A stretch of 47,303 nucleotides of DNA from Bacillota bacterium (GCA_015059485.1 SVAH01000010.1:1-47303); one strand, 5' to 3'; positions 39,201 to 45,795 are shown, counted from the stretch's first letter. The notes: generated from the letters alone by a model not told the origin. Made by a program: numbers and translations.

Positions 39201-41100
39201 CTATAATTTGATTTGCTGCTGTATCTGAGCATGTATAATTTCCATTATTTTCACTACATGGGTATATAGTTGTTTCAGTAGAAACTTCTCCAGTAGTTTT
39301 AAATAAGTAATTTCCTTCTCCACTATAATCAATTGTTACATTTTTGCTTTGTGCATAACCGCTTGGAGAACTATATGTTGGTACTACTAAGCTTTCTGTT
39401 TCAATTTGTTTTTCATCAGTTCCAGTAAGTCCTGCTTCATTTGTACAAACTAATTTATATGTATGATTACCAGTTGTTAGGCCATTTAATGTATATTCTC
39501 TTGTAATATCGCTTGTTTCAATAGTTTCCTTTAATGTGTTATCTAAATATATTTGATATTTAGATATTGGTGATTCTAAATCACTACATCCTAAAGTAAG
39601 TGTTGTAGAATTACTTGTTTTTGATTTTAATGTTACTGATGAATTAGGATCAGTAGTATCTACTGTATCAATTGTTATGACATCTAATCTCTTAGTATTA
39701 ACTCCATCTGTAACTAATGATTCAAGAGTTCCGTTTGTTCTATAACTTAATTTAACTGGTGATGATAATAATTTATAATATGTACCTTCAGTTAAACTTG
39801 TTGTTGTTATGCTATCATCGCAATCAAAGCATTCATTTACAAGGGTACATGTTGCTACTTCATTATCTGCATCAGCTACCCCTGATACTCTAAATATGTA
39901 ATCGCCAGCAGTATTATGACTTAATGTTATTTCTTCTGTTGTATCATAGCTTTCATCAACTTCTATACTATCAATTACTAAAACATTTGGTGAATTTGTA
40001 TCAGAACTTGACGCTCTATATCCAAACGCATTTGAACAAGACATTGTAAACTGATGGTTTCCTTCAGTTACATGTTCATAAGTATATTCAATTTCATTTT
40101 CTGATGAATTTCTACTAGCAATTAAAGTTCCATCTTTATAGAAATAGTATTGACTAATTCCTGAATCTGTATCACTACATCTAACTTTATATGTTAAAGA
40201 ATTAGTTGTTTTAGACATAAATTCTATACTATTTTGAGGAGCTGTTGCATCTACATCTAGACTATCCCATCCAGCTATTGCACTAAAATTATGACTTCCA
40301 TCTGCTGTAACTTCTAGTATATATTTGTCAACTTTCCCTATGCCTATTGATTGATTTGTTAAAAGATATAGTAAATCTCCACCACTTGGAATTGTTCCGC
40401 TTTGAACTACAACCCCATTCTTTTTAAGAGTATAGTTCAATCCTTCATATTCATTAACAACATTTTGTAGTTTAACATTATATCTTGAATTTGTTGTTGA
40501 AGAAATATTTTTCACTTCAAATTTTAATCTTTTATTTGTATTAGATACTATTGCATAATCTTCATAAGTATATACTAACGCATCTACATTATTCACTAGA
40601 TCAATATTAACTGTTCCAGCAAATTCATTAGAACTATTAAAAGTTTGCTTTTCATCTGTCGTTACATATTCAAGTTTTAAAGTATAGTTTTTTGTTTCTC
40701 CAGGATTAATTGTTAAATTTGTAAAAATATATGCATCATCACTTGTTTTAGGTAATCTTGCTTGATCTGTAAGTTTTTGACCATCACAATATAAAGTATA
40801 TAAAACATCATCAGAAAAAGTATTAGTTATATCACTAATTCTAATATTATAAGTTAATACATCATCTGAATCACTTTTTACAGAGAAAGTTTTTTCAACT
40901 GATGTTCCAGGTAAAAAATTTGATACATTAACTTCTTTTGTATCTTCAAATATTAAAGCTAATTTCTTAGTTTTTAAATCTGTCTCTGTTTCATTAATTT
41001 TTTCTACATTTCCTTTATAATAAGCAAATGATAAGCTAAAAGCAATTATTACTACAATTAAAAGACAACCTAAAGCTGCCAATTTTCTTATTTTTTTCAT
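24223..41100 (-). CDS. Giant secreted surface protein with tandem Ig-like repeats and LamG-like insert
   Basis: 5625 residues in one unbroken frame of 16.9 kb. It starts with a signal sequence (MKKIRKLAALG, then LLIVVIIAFSLSFAYYK). Next comes a TasA/camelysin-like beta domain (to about 160). A long series of bacterial Ig-like domains follows, marked by recurring IDKTAPT, LDNTPPSC and YYLWIYAEDSVGN. In the N-terminal half they form 240-260-residue super-units: DYYEVKNGNTWT, then KYAWSTNGETAP, then SCTISGNPSSW. Inserts are a LamG-like domain (about 2135-2360, EYIESTGTQYIDTGYYW) and a jelly-roll-like segment (about 4070-4240). It ends with SNVKQALDYLYGELK, a motif seen in phage tail and prepilin-like surface proteins. 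No LPXTG or S-layer anchor is seen. Promoter and SD (GAGGTG) are its own. Likely an adhesin or stalk. Confidence 0.88.
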   Translation of the reverse strand: MKKIRKLAALGCLLIVVIIAFSLSFAYYKGNVEKINETETDLKTKKLALIFEDTKEVNVSNFLPGTSVEKTFSVKSDSDDVLTYNIRISDITNTFSDDVLYTLYCDGQKLTDQARLPKTSDDAYIFTNLTINPGETKNYTLKLEYVTTDEKQTFNSSNEFAGTVNIDLVNNVDALVYTYEDYAIVSNTNKRLKFEVKNISSTTNSRYNVKLQNVVNEYEGLNYTLKKNGVVVQSGTIPSGGDLLYLLTNQSIGIGKVDKYILEVTADGSHNFSAIAGWDSLDVDATAPQNSIEFMSKTTNSLTYKVRCSDTDSGISQYYFYKDGTLIASRNSSENEIEYTYEHVTEGNHQFTMSCSNAFGYRASSSDTNSPNVLVIDSIEVDESYDTTEEITLSHNTAGDYIFRVSGVADADNEVATCTLVNECFDCDDSITTTSLTEGTYYKLLSSPVKLSYRTNGTLESLVTDGVNTKRLDVITIDTVDTTDPNSSVTLKSKTSNSTTLTLGCSDLESPISKYQIYLDNTLKETIETSDITREYTLNGLTTGNHTYKLVCTNEAGLTGTDEKQIETESLVVPTYSSPSGYAQSKNVTIDYSGEGNYLFKTTGEVSTETTIYPCSENNGNYTCSDTAANQIIANTWYKTNNDITLTFTSNGTVIAKVNDGTNEEAASARDILGIDRTAPTINISTDYTAGSWTKDNVTVSINSTDADSGVAKYEINRNNEWQEVEDEVTFSSDMNETVSFRTTDAVGNISEERTLEIKIDKTAPTCGNYGGQSTEWTKENRTITVTCDDSQSGCETASANETITYNVHTYNETIKNTDLSYVIKDKVGNERTCVGEVNVYVDKTAPSCTISGNPSSFAASATLKVTGSDNESGLSDNPYSWDGTTYGTNADLVVDTNGTYTAYVKDAVGNTNTCDVSVNKIDKTAPTLSITSNATSGTWTKNNVTLTLVGDDGAGSGVDHYEINENGTWTTTENILNFTSNMNETLTFRAIDRIGNISEERSFEVKIDKTAPVAVFEPDENKIYAKSQALKVTVSDLASGVASDKLKYQWTQSSEAPAANTFTTSFTNEDTIVKSNDSGNNWYLWVYIEDTVGNSAILSSKEFYLDNTPPSCNISIDSNGYTLNKVLTINSSDEHVGGVSYSWDGTNYGSDNTQSITSNGTYVGYVKDALGNTTSCSVDITKIDREGPSFSITTSYTAGTWTKNDVTLTLNGNDGTGVGVDYYEVKNNDTWTRVTGSSVTYNSTIDETVTYRAKDKLGNVSEERSIALKIDKTSPSVTFAPNTNTTYAKTQSTEVTITDANSGLASNTLKYAWSNNGETAPTNLATTGGTAFTLTDSKATITTPNNLDGTYYLWIYAEDSLGNSSTVQSGAFNLDNTAPTCNVSINSNSYELTKTLTAVATDAGAGGITYLWNTTETTSSIEVTSNGTYTVTVKDSLNNSSTCSVDVTKVDRKGPSFSISTSYTSGTWTKDDVTLTLNGNDAGIGVDYYEVKNGNTWTKVTGSSVTYDSSMDETVTYRAKDKLGNVSEERSIEIKIDKTKPTVEFNPNANTTYAKTQSTQVTVTDIASGVASNKLKYAWSTNGETAPSNLATTGGTAFTNEATIETPANLTGTYYLWIYAEDSVGNSKTTKSGAFRLDNTPPSCTISGNPSSWTTSATLTASATDDHVGGVTYLWNTGATTAELSGITTNGRYTVTVKDSLNNSASCYVDITKIDREGPSFSISTSYTSGTWTKDDVILTLNGNDAGIGVDYYEVKNGNTWTKVTGSSVTYDSSIDETVTYRAKDKLGNVSEERSIALKIDKAKPTITFNPNANTTYAKTQSTQVTVNDTASGVATNKLKYAWSTNGETAPANLATTGGTAFTNEATIETPTNLTGDYYLWIYAEDSVGNNKTVQSGAFKLDNTAPTCNISISPSGYATSKELTITSTDSHSGDITYSWDGTNYSNNNKLTVEANGEYRAYVKDKLGNTVGCTANVSGIDREGPSFSISTSYTSGTWTKDDVTLTLNGNDAGIGVDYYEVKNGNTWTKVTGSSVTYDSNMDETVTYRAKDKLGNVSEERSIELKIDKTNPAITLGSNGDNTYEKEKTVNVSIRDLDSGLATGSNLQYGWSTSTSTEPNLWTEVNPSYTAGTTDAVTFEAKTNLLPSEYQQVEYIESTGTQYIDTGYYWQHENIEIDFSGKIVTNSTWQSLFGNEEYISDSNRYFAGVMHGQNGSYGMYIGTTSQGSFNAAIGQNFQLKIKTTADKNLKIYKDGVQTLSTTYTGSVMTKQNASLTSNVANTVGNIFIFANHNTSRGATNEAIQIISSMDLYSFRLIDNGVVVRDFIPCYEKSTGRAGLYDLVNGTFYPNAATSGSDFKYGPTYTGSYYLWVKPVTLKDVATNSKTDIVKSSSTFKLDNTAPSCSISGNPSDWASSATLTASATDGHAGGVTYSWNTGATTAALSGITTNGRYTVTVKDSLNNSASCYADVTKIDVDDPTLSISTSYQSGTWTKNDVTLTLVGNDGSGSGIDYYEVKNGNTWTKITGNVVTFDSSMDETVTYRAKDKLGNPSQEQSIEIKIDKTEPEISFSPNANTTVSKSQSTQVTVTDTNSRLNATTLKYAWSTSNTTAPSNLATTGGTAFTLDANNHATISKADGTGTFYLWIYAADNVGNTKTLQSGAFKLDNTPPSCSISGNPSSWTTSATLTASATDTGGANGVTYSWNTGATTAATSISANGTYTVTVKDSLQNSASCSVNVTKIDSTKPEVSITETGKTSKSITVEGSCADEESGVVEYQFYYDGDLDKKYTTSAATQTHTYTDTAGQVTEGNHSLKLVCKNGAQNTDEDVITASPLTLCTPDYSVASGYAQSKTTTINYASSNSCAGGTKLFKVTGTATSNVAVKSCTQNTTSSYTCSTSVAAGTTLTANTWYSTESNPTLTFTSNGTVVAKTADGVNSKTGSSLDINGIDRTKPAKPTYAAKFASDDTAYTSGTYTNKQVYTIISTTDLVPSGVNESESGVVKIQQTQTPNDENSWGDLSLWGNGISKSGNTYSGSEPWTLRNRNQTYYFRAVDAAGNKSESSDAFNIRYDLDAPTMTASPANLSSYVKSQTVEVSLQDSASGLASGITAKYGWSTSNTTEPTSYTNATVASYTAGTTSNTKIFDASASGLTGTYYLWVTEKTSNTMKDTVGNKTTTQKFGPYYFDNTPPSPCSITAGNDSWAASKTLSVGTATDTNGVNYKITKTIGGTTTTVVDYTSTKPADRTITENGTYTLYLKDNVGTGNSTSCSVTVSKIDRTAPYITAPAGDSTYSKTKSVEVTIGDTQSGLATGSSVQYAWSTSNTTAPTSWTAGTVSSYSAGASTAKVTVSGSELTGSYYLWIHPVTLKDTLQNSQTTNVVSTGTYKFDNTAPEGCSIGGNTSTCSTSKTLTMGTATDSHNGTVNYSWNNSSWSATKSDKSVTENGTYTLYVKDGLGNNTSCSTSVTTIDKTGPGVTYGTNGNSTYATSHSTTVTVADVGCSTVSTLKYMWSTSDSTPSNIATSGTAFTSGSTISTPSDSTTGNYYLHVYATDGLGNVTNSHTNVFKLDKTGPSVTYGTNGSTSCGASKSTTVTVADSHNATVSVRKYMWSTSTSTPSNIATSGTNFTSGSTISTPSDSTSGTYYLHIYTTDGLGNVTNSHTNGFTIDKTGPSVTFGTNGATCATSKSTTVTVTDGCSPVKNLKYAWSTSNTTTPTFSTTFASGDTISTPSNVTGTYYLWIYAEDSLGNPTTTKSNGFALDKTAPGVTFGTNGNSAYAKSVSTTATTTDSGYGCSSVSENRYMWSTSTSEPSNIATSGTTFTSGGTITKATETGTYYLWVYRKDALGNSTSSRSNAFYIDNTGPYVDTSALTGDSTYQKTKSITVTIKDDHAGLANGNILKYGWSTSTTTAPTSWTEATVSTTAGSKTATFTASGSGLTGSYYLWITPKTDTSFKDTLGTATTTSSIYKSSGTYKFDNTAPSPCTITAGNNSWTTSKTLSVTAATDTNGVNYKLTKTISGTTTVMSNYSSTKPADQTITENGTYTLYLKDGLENETSCSVTVSKIDRTNPTVSTYAGAMLYKDPTFASGSNSVAVYNNNGNGVVTHQRLSGTTPEGSNYIHIKTAGSASPGLGGFYFGTPSAASKVFVTRIVAKIPVGYKIDFQSNAFGNGASANWITSNLGTGQWKEYLLEAKCGSSGTFSSTNFFNLTALSGYSTTSVEWDLAYATVFDTTKWDKKNYVISAASDSQSGVAGYGLNQSSTTAPTYTTFTGVDYASKVSEVSANGTYYAWYKDAVGNANKASATVSYVDSSKPTISFGTNGNSTAKQSHSTTVTLGDTGSGIKASSIKYAWSDSSTTQPTINNSLSSNGASVSTPSGVTGTRYLWVYAEDNVGNSDVFTSGAFVIDNTPPSCSITGNPSSWVTSATLTASSTDTGGANGITYLWSTGATTASISASNTSYTVTCSDAAGNSQTSSSVTVSKIDTTKPYITAPAGDSTYSKTKSVEVTIGDTQSGLATGASVQYAWSQYNDTAHTPTSWTAGTISSYSAGASTAKVTVSGSDLTGSYYLWIHPVTLKDTLQNSQTANVVSTGTYKFDNTAPSCSITGNPSSWVTSATLTASASDDHSKGITYLWSTGATTASISASNTSYTVTCSDAVGNSQTSSSVTVSKIDTTKPYITQPAGDNTPKKDRTVSVTIGDTQSGLATGASVQYAWSQYNDTAHTPTSWTDGTISSYNAGAATATMSVPSGSGKNGSWYLWIHPVTLKDTLQNSQTTNVVSGVYKFDNTAPSCSISGAPSSWVTSATLTASGSDDSWGAGGVTYLWNTTETTASISVTANNTYTVTCSDSLGNSTTANATISKIDRTAPYITAPAGDSTYAKTKSVEVTIGDTQSGLATGASVQYAWSQYNDTAHTPTSWTAGTVSSYSAGASTAKVTVSGSELTGSYYLWIHPVTLKDTLQNSQTTNVVSTGTYKFDNKAPINCSVSASPSTCSTSKSITIGTATDEHNGTVYYKWGSGSYATTKPTVSDITENGTYTLYVKDGLENSTSCSASVTNIDRSGPNVTFGTNGNSTYATSRSTTVTVADVGCSTVSTLKYMWSTSATTPSNIATSGTAFTSGATISTPSKSGTTPTGDYYLHIYATDALGNVTNTHSNVFKLDNTAPVCTWGSFTPAFIKSGTSNTSTITLTCTDSHSGVPTTAPTITKSTNFTATVGTPTASGTSASRVFTYTVTAPASNTSGTLTASALTDSAGNAMTSKTSGTLVVDGNAPTISVSIPANNGTTYTQSKTASINVNDSGGSGLVAGSYDIYYAWGTSTQACSGMTSKVTVPVNAGASSGTAQNVTISSQTGAGSLYICTKVAISDRSGNSLAANSSASTTAYLDNTKPTMTLTVPDGSTDTYAGTTYRKSHTGKVTLYENLGSTGYSESSYTIRYVWSTSNVTTCNSTSMPNTTTVTPGGGGYGEANITINSGTGAGKLYICNASAITDIANNSLAAGTITSANMYLDNTPPSCTIPTIAYTPSGTTYANSVSLTASATDGNVGGVTYSWKRAGSSSTLASTATLSGQTENDTYTVTCSDSLGNSTTANATISKLYYQASDVTYSNATAGASNVKQALDYLYGELK
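26190..27660 (-). repeat. Second repeat group in the giant surface gene
   Basis: A different Ig-like super-unit (containing GDTQSGLATGASVQYAWSQY and YLWIHPVTLKDTLQNSQT) is present in three adjacent near-identical copies here. A further copy lies near 30940-31260. DNA identity between copies is very high over several hundred bases. Confidence 0.75.
33420..38890 (-). repeat. Tandem repeats of about 790 bp in the giant surface gene
   Basis: The same block (ending CTTTCTTCTGATACATTTCC on the plus strand) recurs near 34920, 35710, 36500, 37300 and 38090, about 790 bp apart, with related copies near 33430 and 38830. Each unit encodes three Ig-like domains. The gap between the copies at 33430 and 34920 is larger because it holds the LamG-like insert. 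Some adjacent copies are nearly identical in DNA, so recombination and copy-number change are likely. Confidence 0.8.
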
Positions 41101-41140
41101 CGCAACACCTCAAACAATAACTCTTACTCTACATACATAC

Positions 41141-41169
41141 ATTTTACTACAAATGCAATTTTTATACAA
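41141..41169 (-). promoter_or_regulatory. Promoter of the giant surface gene
   Basis: TTGTAT (41164-41169), 17-nt spacer, TAAAAT (41141-41146), minus strand; about 40 nt of leader to the ATG at 41100. Confidence 0.6.
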
Positions 41170-41187
41170 CAATAATCACACTAAAAT

Positions 41188-41219
41188 TAATAAAAAAATA
41201 GGTCAATTTATAACCTATC
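41188..41219 (-). terminator. Terminator after the FtsK/SpoIIIE gene
   Basis: ATAGGT (41198-41203) pairs with ACCTAT (41213-41218); followed on the minus strand by TTTTTTTA. Confidence 0.7.
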
Positions 41220-41220
41220 T

Positions 41221-43479
41221 TTATTCATCATCTTTATTTTCTAATTTAACTAATACTTCTCTTGGTTTAGAACCATTTTGAGGTCCAATAATTCCTCTAT
41301 CTTCAAGCAAATCCACTATTCTTGCAGCTCTATTATAACCAAGCCTAAATCTTCTTTGCAATAGTGATGCACTTACCTTTCCAGTTTCAATTGCAAACTG
41401 TACTATTTCATTGTATAAAGGATCATCATATTCATCTGAGCCAGAACCTCCGCCAGCAGAACCACTTGATGCGACAGGAGTATCCAAATTCATTGATTCA
41501 TCGTATGAAGCTACTTGTTCTTTACATACATATTCAATCACTTTTCTTATTTCATCATCTGATATGAAACATCCTTGAATACGAACTGGAACATTTTCAC
41601 CCATTGGTAAATATAACATATCACCTTTACCAAGTAATTTTTCTGCTCCTCCCATATCAAGTATTGTTCTTGAATCAATTTGAGATGCAACAGCAAATGC
41701 TATACGAGATGGTATATTTGCTTTAACAACACCAGTGATAACATCAGTAGATGGTCTTTGAGTAGCTACTATTAAATGAATACCAGCTGCACGTGCCATT
41801 TGTGTAATACGCATAATTGAATCTTCAACATCTTTTGCAGCTACTAACATAAGATCTGCAAGTTCGTCTATGATTGTTACTAGATAATGCATTTTCTTTT
41901 TAGGATTATCTGGATTTTTTTCATTTTCTTTATCTATCCAATTATTATAACTTTCAATATTTTTAACACCAGTTTCACTAAACAAGTCATATCTTCTTTC
42001 CATTTCCACTACTACTTTTTGAAGTGCAAGTGATGCTTTCTTGGCATCAGTAATAACTGGTATAAGTAGATGTGGAACTCCATTATAATTTGATAATTCT
42101 ACTTTTTTAGGATCGACTAAAACAAGTTTACATTCATCAGGTCTATATTTCATTAATATTGATGCAATAATACTATTAGTACAAACGGATTTACCACTAC
42201 CTGTAGAACCAGCTATAAGTAAATGTGGCATTCTTGCTAAATCTGCAAGAATTGATGCTCCCATTATATTTTTACCTAAAGCTACATCAATTTTACCAGA
42301 TGATTTATTGATTAATATTTCTTTAATTTTAACTGGTGATACAGATGCATTTGGTATTTCAATACCAATTGTACTCTTTCCTGGTATTGGTGCTTGAATT
42401 CTAACATCTTTGGCAGCAAGTGCAAGTGCTATTTCTTTATTAATTGCAGATATTCTTGATAATTTAGTTCCTGCTGGTACAGTTAATTCATATTGGGTAA
42501 CTGCTGGTCCAACATGTATTTCTACAACTTTACCTTGAATTTGGAAATCTTTTAAAACTCTTTCAAGTGTATCTTTATTTGCTTTAATAGTTTCTGTAGA
42601 ATTAACTTTCTTAGGTTTTTCTGGATCATCAAGTAAACTAAGTGGCGGTAATTTATAATTAGAATTAACTGAAGATGCATTATCTGCTGAGATGGAAGCT
42701 AAATTTTCAGGCATTTGAGTACTAGTAGATTGATTTTTTAATTCTTCAACACTAGAAATAATGATTTTGTCATCTTTCTTATCATTATTTTGATGAATTT
42801 TAACTTCATCTTCCTCCTCATCATCATCTTCGTAATCATCATCTTCGTAATCATCGTCTTCATCATCATCTTCAGACTTATCCCTATTAAATTTAAATAT
42901 TCCAAATATTTTTTTGAATATATCTACTAATGTTATTTCAAATAACATTATAACACCAAATAGTGATAATACTCCCATCACAATATATGTTCCAACTTCT
43001 CCAAAACATGACGCAAAAATAAATGAGAAAAAACCTCCAATTATTCCCCCACCAACAGAAATAGATGTATTACCTGTAGAACCTAAATTTGAAGTAGCTA
43101 CTATTGTTTCACTTCTTTTCATATAATTATCAACAGTTGTTTTCATTATTTGTGATGGTTTAGGACATTCCTTAATAAATGGAACATGACTCCACACAAG
43201 TAACACTATTATTAATATATATACTCCTACTAATCTCGGAGTAAAGAAATTTGGCATTTTTCTTTTAAATAACATATAAGCTCCCAAAAAAAGAACTAAC
43301 ATTAATATTAAAATCCACCAATTTCCAAGTAAAAACATAGCAAATTTTTTTATTAAATTTCCAACTGGACCAAATCCAACCCCAATTATACCAATTAGAA
43401 TTAATATTAGACCTGTTAATTCAACACTATATGAAAATGATTCTTTTTTTGAACTTTTTGATTTTTTTCTTTTTGCCAT
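41221..43479 (-). CDS. ftsK: DNA translocase FtsK/SpoIIIE
   Basis: FtsK/SpoIIIE pumps chromosomal DNA through the closing septum. The 752-residue protein has an N-terminal membrane domain (about four helices, residues 20-200) and a short, very acidic linker (Asp/Glu-rich near 205-225). The motor follows: an alpha domain (DFQIQGKVVEIHVGPAVTQYE), Walker A GSTGSGKS near 426, Walker B VTIIDELADLM near 537, and a QIDSRTILDMGGAEKLLG block. The C-terminal gamma winged helix (ASLLQRRFRLGYNRAARIVD) reads oriented DNA sequences. Length and order are typical. The gene could equally be called spoIIIE; nothing here shows sporulation. SD AAGGTGA and a near-consensus promoter precede it. Confidence 0.95.
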   Translation of the reverse strand: MAKRKKSKSSKKESFSYSVELTGLILILIGIIGVGFGPVGNLIKKFAMFLLGNWWILILMLVLFLGAYMLFKRKMPNFFTPRLVGVYILIIVLLVWSHVPFIKECPKPSQIMKTTVDNYMKRSETIVATSNLGSTGNTSISVGGGIIGGFFSFIFASCFGEVGTYIVMGVLSLFGVIMLFEITLVDIFKKIFGIFKFNRDKSEDDDEDDDYEDDDYEDDDEEEDEVKIHQNNDKKDDKIIISSVEELKNQSTSTQMPENLASISADNASSVNSNYKLPPLSLLDDPEKPKKVNSTETIKANKDTLERVLKDFQIQGKVVEIHVGPAVTQYELTVPAGTKLSRISAINKEIALALAAKDVRIQAPIPGKSTIGIEIPNASVSPVKIKEILINKSSGKIDVALGKNIMGASILADLARMPHLLIAGSTGSGKSVCTNSIIASILMKYRPDECKLVLVDPKKVELSNYNGVPHLLIPVITDAKKASLALQKVVVEMERRYDLFSETGVKNIESYNNWIDKENEKNPDNPKKKMHYLVTIIDELADLMLVAAKDVEDSIMRITQMARAAGIHLIVATQRPSTDVITGVVKANIPSRIAFAVASQIDSRTILDMGGAEKLLGKGDMLYLPMGENVPVRIQGCFISDDEIRKVIEYVCKEQVASYDESMNLDTPVASSGSAGGGSGSDEYDDPLYNEIVQFAIETGKVSASLLQRRFRLGYNRAARIVDLLEDRGIIGPQNGSKPREVLVKLENKDDE

Positions 43480-43503
43480 AACTAATCACCTTATCATAAT
43501 TAA

Positions 43504-43532
43504 ATTATATACTATCATAAGTAGTTTTGCAA
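43504..43532 (-). promoter_or_regulatory. Promoter of ftsK/spoIIIE
   Basis: TTGCAA (43527-43532), 17-nt spacer, TATAAT (43504-43509), minus strand. Confidence 0.7.
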
Positions 43533-43559
43533 AAGTATTTATTAAAATAGACATTAATT

Positions 43560-44399
43560 TTACTTTTTTCTTATCTTTTTTGCTATTAAATTCATATTGT
43601 TTAATACTTTTAATATAAATAATTGAAAATTACTTGCACCATTATAATTCTTTTCATAATACATAAAACTATCTTTTGTTATTTTATACTTATTAACATT
43701 ACTAATATTTTTATTTATACTAACTTCATGATCATGATATATTAAAACATTATTATTTATAATAGTTTTATAACCTTTAACTCTTAATTTTTTAGCAATA
43801 ATATTTTCTTCATAATAAAGAAAAGTATTTTCATCAAAATAATTTACGTTAATTAAAGCTTGGGAATCTATTATGAAAAAACATCCTTTAACAATATCTA
43901 CATAACTAACATCACTTTTATAATGTTCTTCTGGATAAGTCATTAATTTTTTTCTATATTTACGATTTATAAGTGGTATATTTAATTTTATATCTTCTTT
44001 AACACTTGTTAATTTCCAGCCTTTAACTATTTCTTTTGGTTCTTTAATTGTTGGTGCAACTATAGCTATATCATTTTTAAAACTATCTAATAAATCTTTT
44101 AAATCTTTTTCTTTTTTTATTCTAATATCACTATTAGATATAGCTATATATACTTTATCATATTTATCTATTAAATATTTACAACCAATATTTATTGCTT
44201 TAGCAAATCCTAAATTCTCATCATTACATATTAGTGTAATATTTTTATTTTTCTTTAATTCTTCTTTGGAATTATCATTAGAATTATTATCTATTACTAC
44301 TATTTCATCTATTATTTTATAATCCTTAATATTATCAATTAATTTATTAGTTGTTTCGTAATCATTGTAATTTATAATTAAATAACCAAATTTTTTCAT
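43560..44399 (-). CDS. Family 2 glycosyltransferase
   Basis: 279 residues with a GT-A fold of the GT2 type, likely a cytoplasmic-face enzyme for a surface polysaccharide. Visible motifs: the nucleotide-binding start (YLIINYNDYETTNKLI), VVIDNNSNDNS, ENLGFAKAINIGCKY, and ISNSDIRI in the place of the metal-binding DxD. The YVDIVKGCFFIID and FLYYEENIIAKKLRVKGYKT region provides the acceptor-side acidic residues. It looks closest to rhamnosyltransferase-like GT2 enzymes, but donor and acceptor cannot be named. SD AAGGAG. There are no other polysaccharide genes beside it. Confidence 0.85.
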   Translation of the reverse strand: MKKFGYLIINYNDYETTNKLIDNIKDYKIIDEIVVIDNNSNDNSKEELKKNKNITLICNDENLGFAKAINIGCKYLIDKYDKVYIAISNSDIRIKKEKDLKDLLDSFKNDIAIVAPTIKEPKEIVKGWKLTSVKEDIKLNIPLINRKYRKKLMTYPEEHYKSDVSYVDIVKGCFFIIDSQALINVNYFDENTFLYYEENIIAKKLRVKGYKTIINNNVLIYHDHEVSINKNISNVNKYKITKDSFMYYEKNYNGASNFQLFILKVLNNMNLIAKKIRKK

Positions 44400-44439
44400 A
44401 TAGTTCTCCTTAAGATAATTCTATAATGAATAACTAATA

Positions 44440-44476
44440 TTTGCAAAGAAAAATAGTCTATATAAGACTATTTTTA
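44440..44476 (-). terminator. Terminator after the lipoprotein gene
   Basis: A 10-bp perfect stem (44449-44458 against 44466-44475) with a 7-nt loop; the last arm ends in TTTTT and continues CTTTGC on the minus strand. Confidence 0.75.
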
Positions 44477-44490
44477 CATTTTTTTACATA

Positions 44491-45690
44491 TTATTTTTCT
44501 GCATTAACTACTCCTGTATTATTCATTGATGTTGCTATTGATAATAAATCATTTCTTGCTAAATTAGCTCCGGTTATATAATAATTGATATTATTACTTG
44601 TCCACGAAAGTGAATTAGCTGATAATGCCCCTATTGAATCATTAACTATTTCAGGATCTCCATAAACTGGGATTATTTCAAATTCATCAGATATATTTAA
44701 TGTTTCTTCTACTAAAACAAAACTATTTTCCCCAGAGAAAGTAAGTATTACTCTTTCTCCATTTTCTGTACTTATTACATCTTTACTTTTAAGAGATGTA
44801 TTTTCTGGTACATATAATGGATATATAATATCTTGAATAGATGTAGTTGATTTTTCTTCTGTTTTATTTATATCAGTATTTTGACTTTCACTATCTTCAG
44901 TTTCCTCTTCTTGATTTTGTTCATTAATTTCTTCATTTTTTTTATTTTCAATGTCATTTTCTACATTATCATTACTATCCTCATTATTCTCTGCAGTATT
45001 ATTATTTTTTGAATCTTCTTTCTTACTATTTTTCTTGGCATTTTGACATTCCAAATCGCATTCTGGTTCTTTTACTAATTTAGATAATTCAAATTCGTCT
45101 TCATCAACTCCTGCTTTTAAATCTATTTTATTAAATTCAACTTTAATTTTAACAACATCTTTATCATTATATACTTCTACTTTTTTAGGTAACATATCTT
45201 TATCAAGATAAATTTTTTCATAAACAAGCTCTTCATTATTCGGATATTTAACTTTGTTTTTTATAATATAGTATCCATCTTTTTCTTCATAATTACTTTC
45301 ACTATCATTTTTTATATCATTTACAATAGATGATAATAAATATGATTGACTACTATTATTTGGCCAATTACTTTGAAATTTAAAGCTTTTATTAAGTGAT
45401 GGCGTTACTACATAAACTCCCTCTGCATTTTTCAAAATAACTTGTTCATGATTATTAGTTTGATTTTTAAGTACTACTTTATAATAATCATTATCTTTAT
45501 GAAGATATTTTACATTAACATCATATTTAAATACATCTTCATCATTAATAATATCCATAGTACCAACTATTTCATATGATTTTGATTTATTAACTTTATT
45601 CTTAAAATCATTTATTATACTAGATTTACTTTTCTTACCACATCCTGTAATAAGTAAAACTATAACTAAAAATATTCCTATTTTTTTCAC
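44491..45690 (-). CDS. LolA-like lipoprotein with C-terminal DUF4367-like domain
   Basis: A 399-residue exported lipoprotein: the signal ends in the lipobox LITGC (Cys 17). Residues about 25-210 form a LolA/GerS-type half-barrel (KSYEIVGTMDI, YYKVVLKNQTNNHEQVILKN, IYLDKDMLPKKVEVY). A low-complexity Asn/Glu/Asp linker follows (about 220-280), with a CDLEC pair just before it. The C-terminal part (YVPENTSLKSKDVI to the end) resembles DUF4367. Firmicute proteins of this type bind or sense envelope components and often accompany sigma factor or spore genes. None of these are adjacent here, so the role is open. Confidence 0.75.
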   Translation of the reverse strand: MKKIGIFLVIVLLITGCGKKSKSSIINDFKNKVNKSKSYEIVGTMDIINDEDVFKYDVNVKYLHKDNDYYKVVLKNQTNNHEQVILKNAEGVYVVTPSLNKSFKFQSNWPNNSSQSYLLSSIVNDIKNDSESNYEEKDGYYIIKNKVKYPNNEELVYEKIYLDKDMLPKKVEVYNDKDVVKIKVEFNKIDLKAGVDEDEFELSKLVKEPECDLECQNAKKNSKKEDSKNNNTAENNEDSNDNVENDIENKKNEEINEQNQEEETEDSESQNTDINKTEEKSTTSIQDIIYPLYVPENTSLKSKDVISTENGERVILTFSGENSFVLVEETLNISDEFEIIPVYGDPEIVNDSIGALSANSLSWTSNNINYYITGANLARNDLLSIATSMNNTGVVNAEK

Positions 45691-45723
45691 TTAATCACAT
45701 TCCTTTTCTAATTTAAATATATT

Positions 45724-45752
45724 TTTATTTATTTAAATTATTCATGTATAAT
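45724..45752 (+). promoter_or_regulatory. Promoter of the DUF378 gene
   Basis: TATAAT at 45747-45752 with a weak -35 TTTATT at 45724-45729, 17-nt spacer. Confidence 0.45.
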
Positions 45753-45795
45753 TAATTATTTTTTGTACATCATAAAAGTAAAGGAAAGTGATTAT

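Noticed and set aside
45763-45795. Longer start for the DUF378 gene
   Set aside because: The SD lies between the two ATGs, and the family begins close to the second one.
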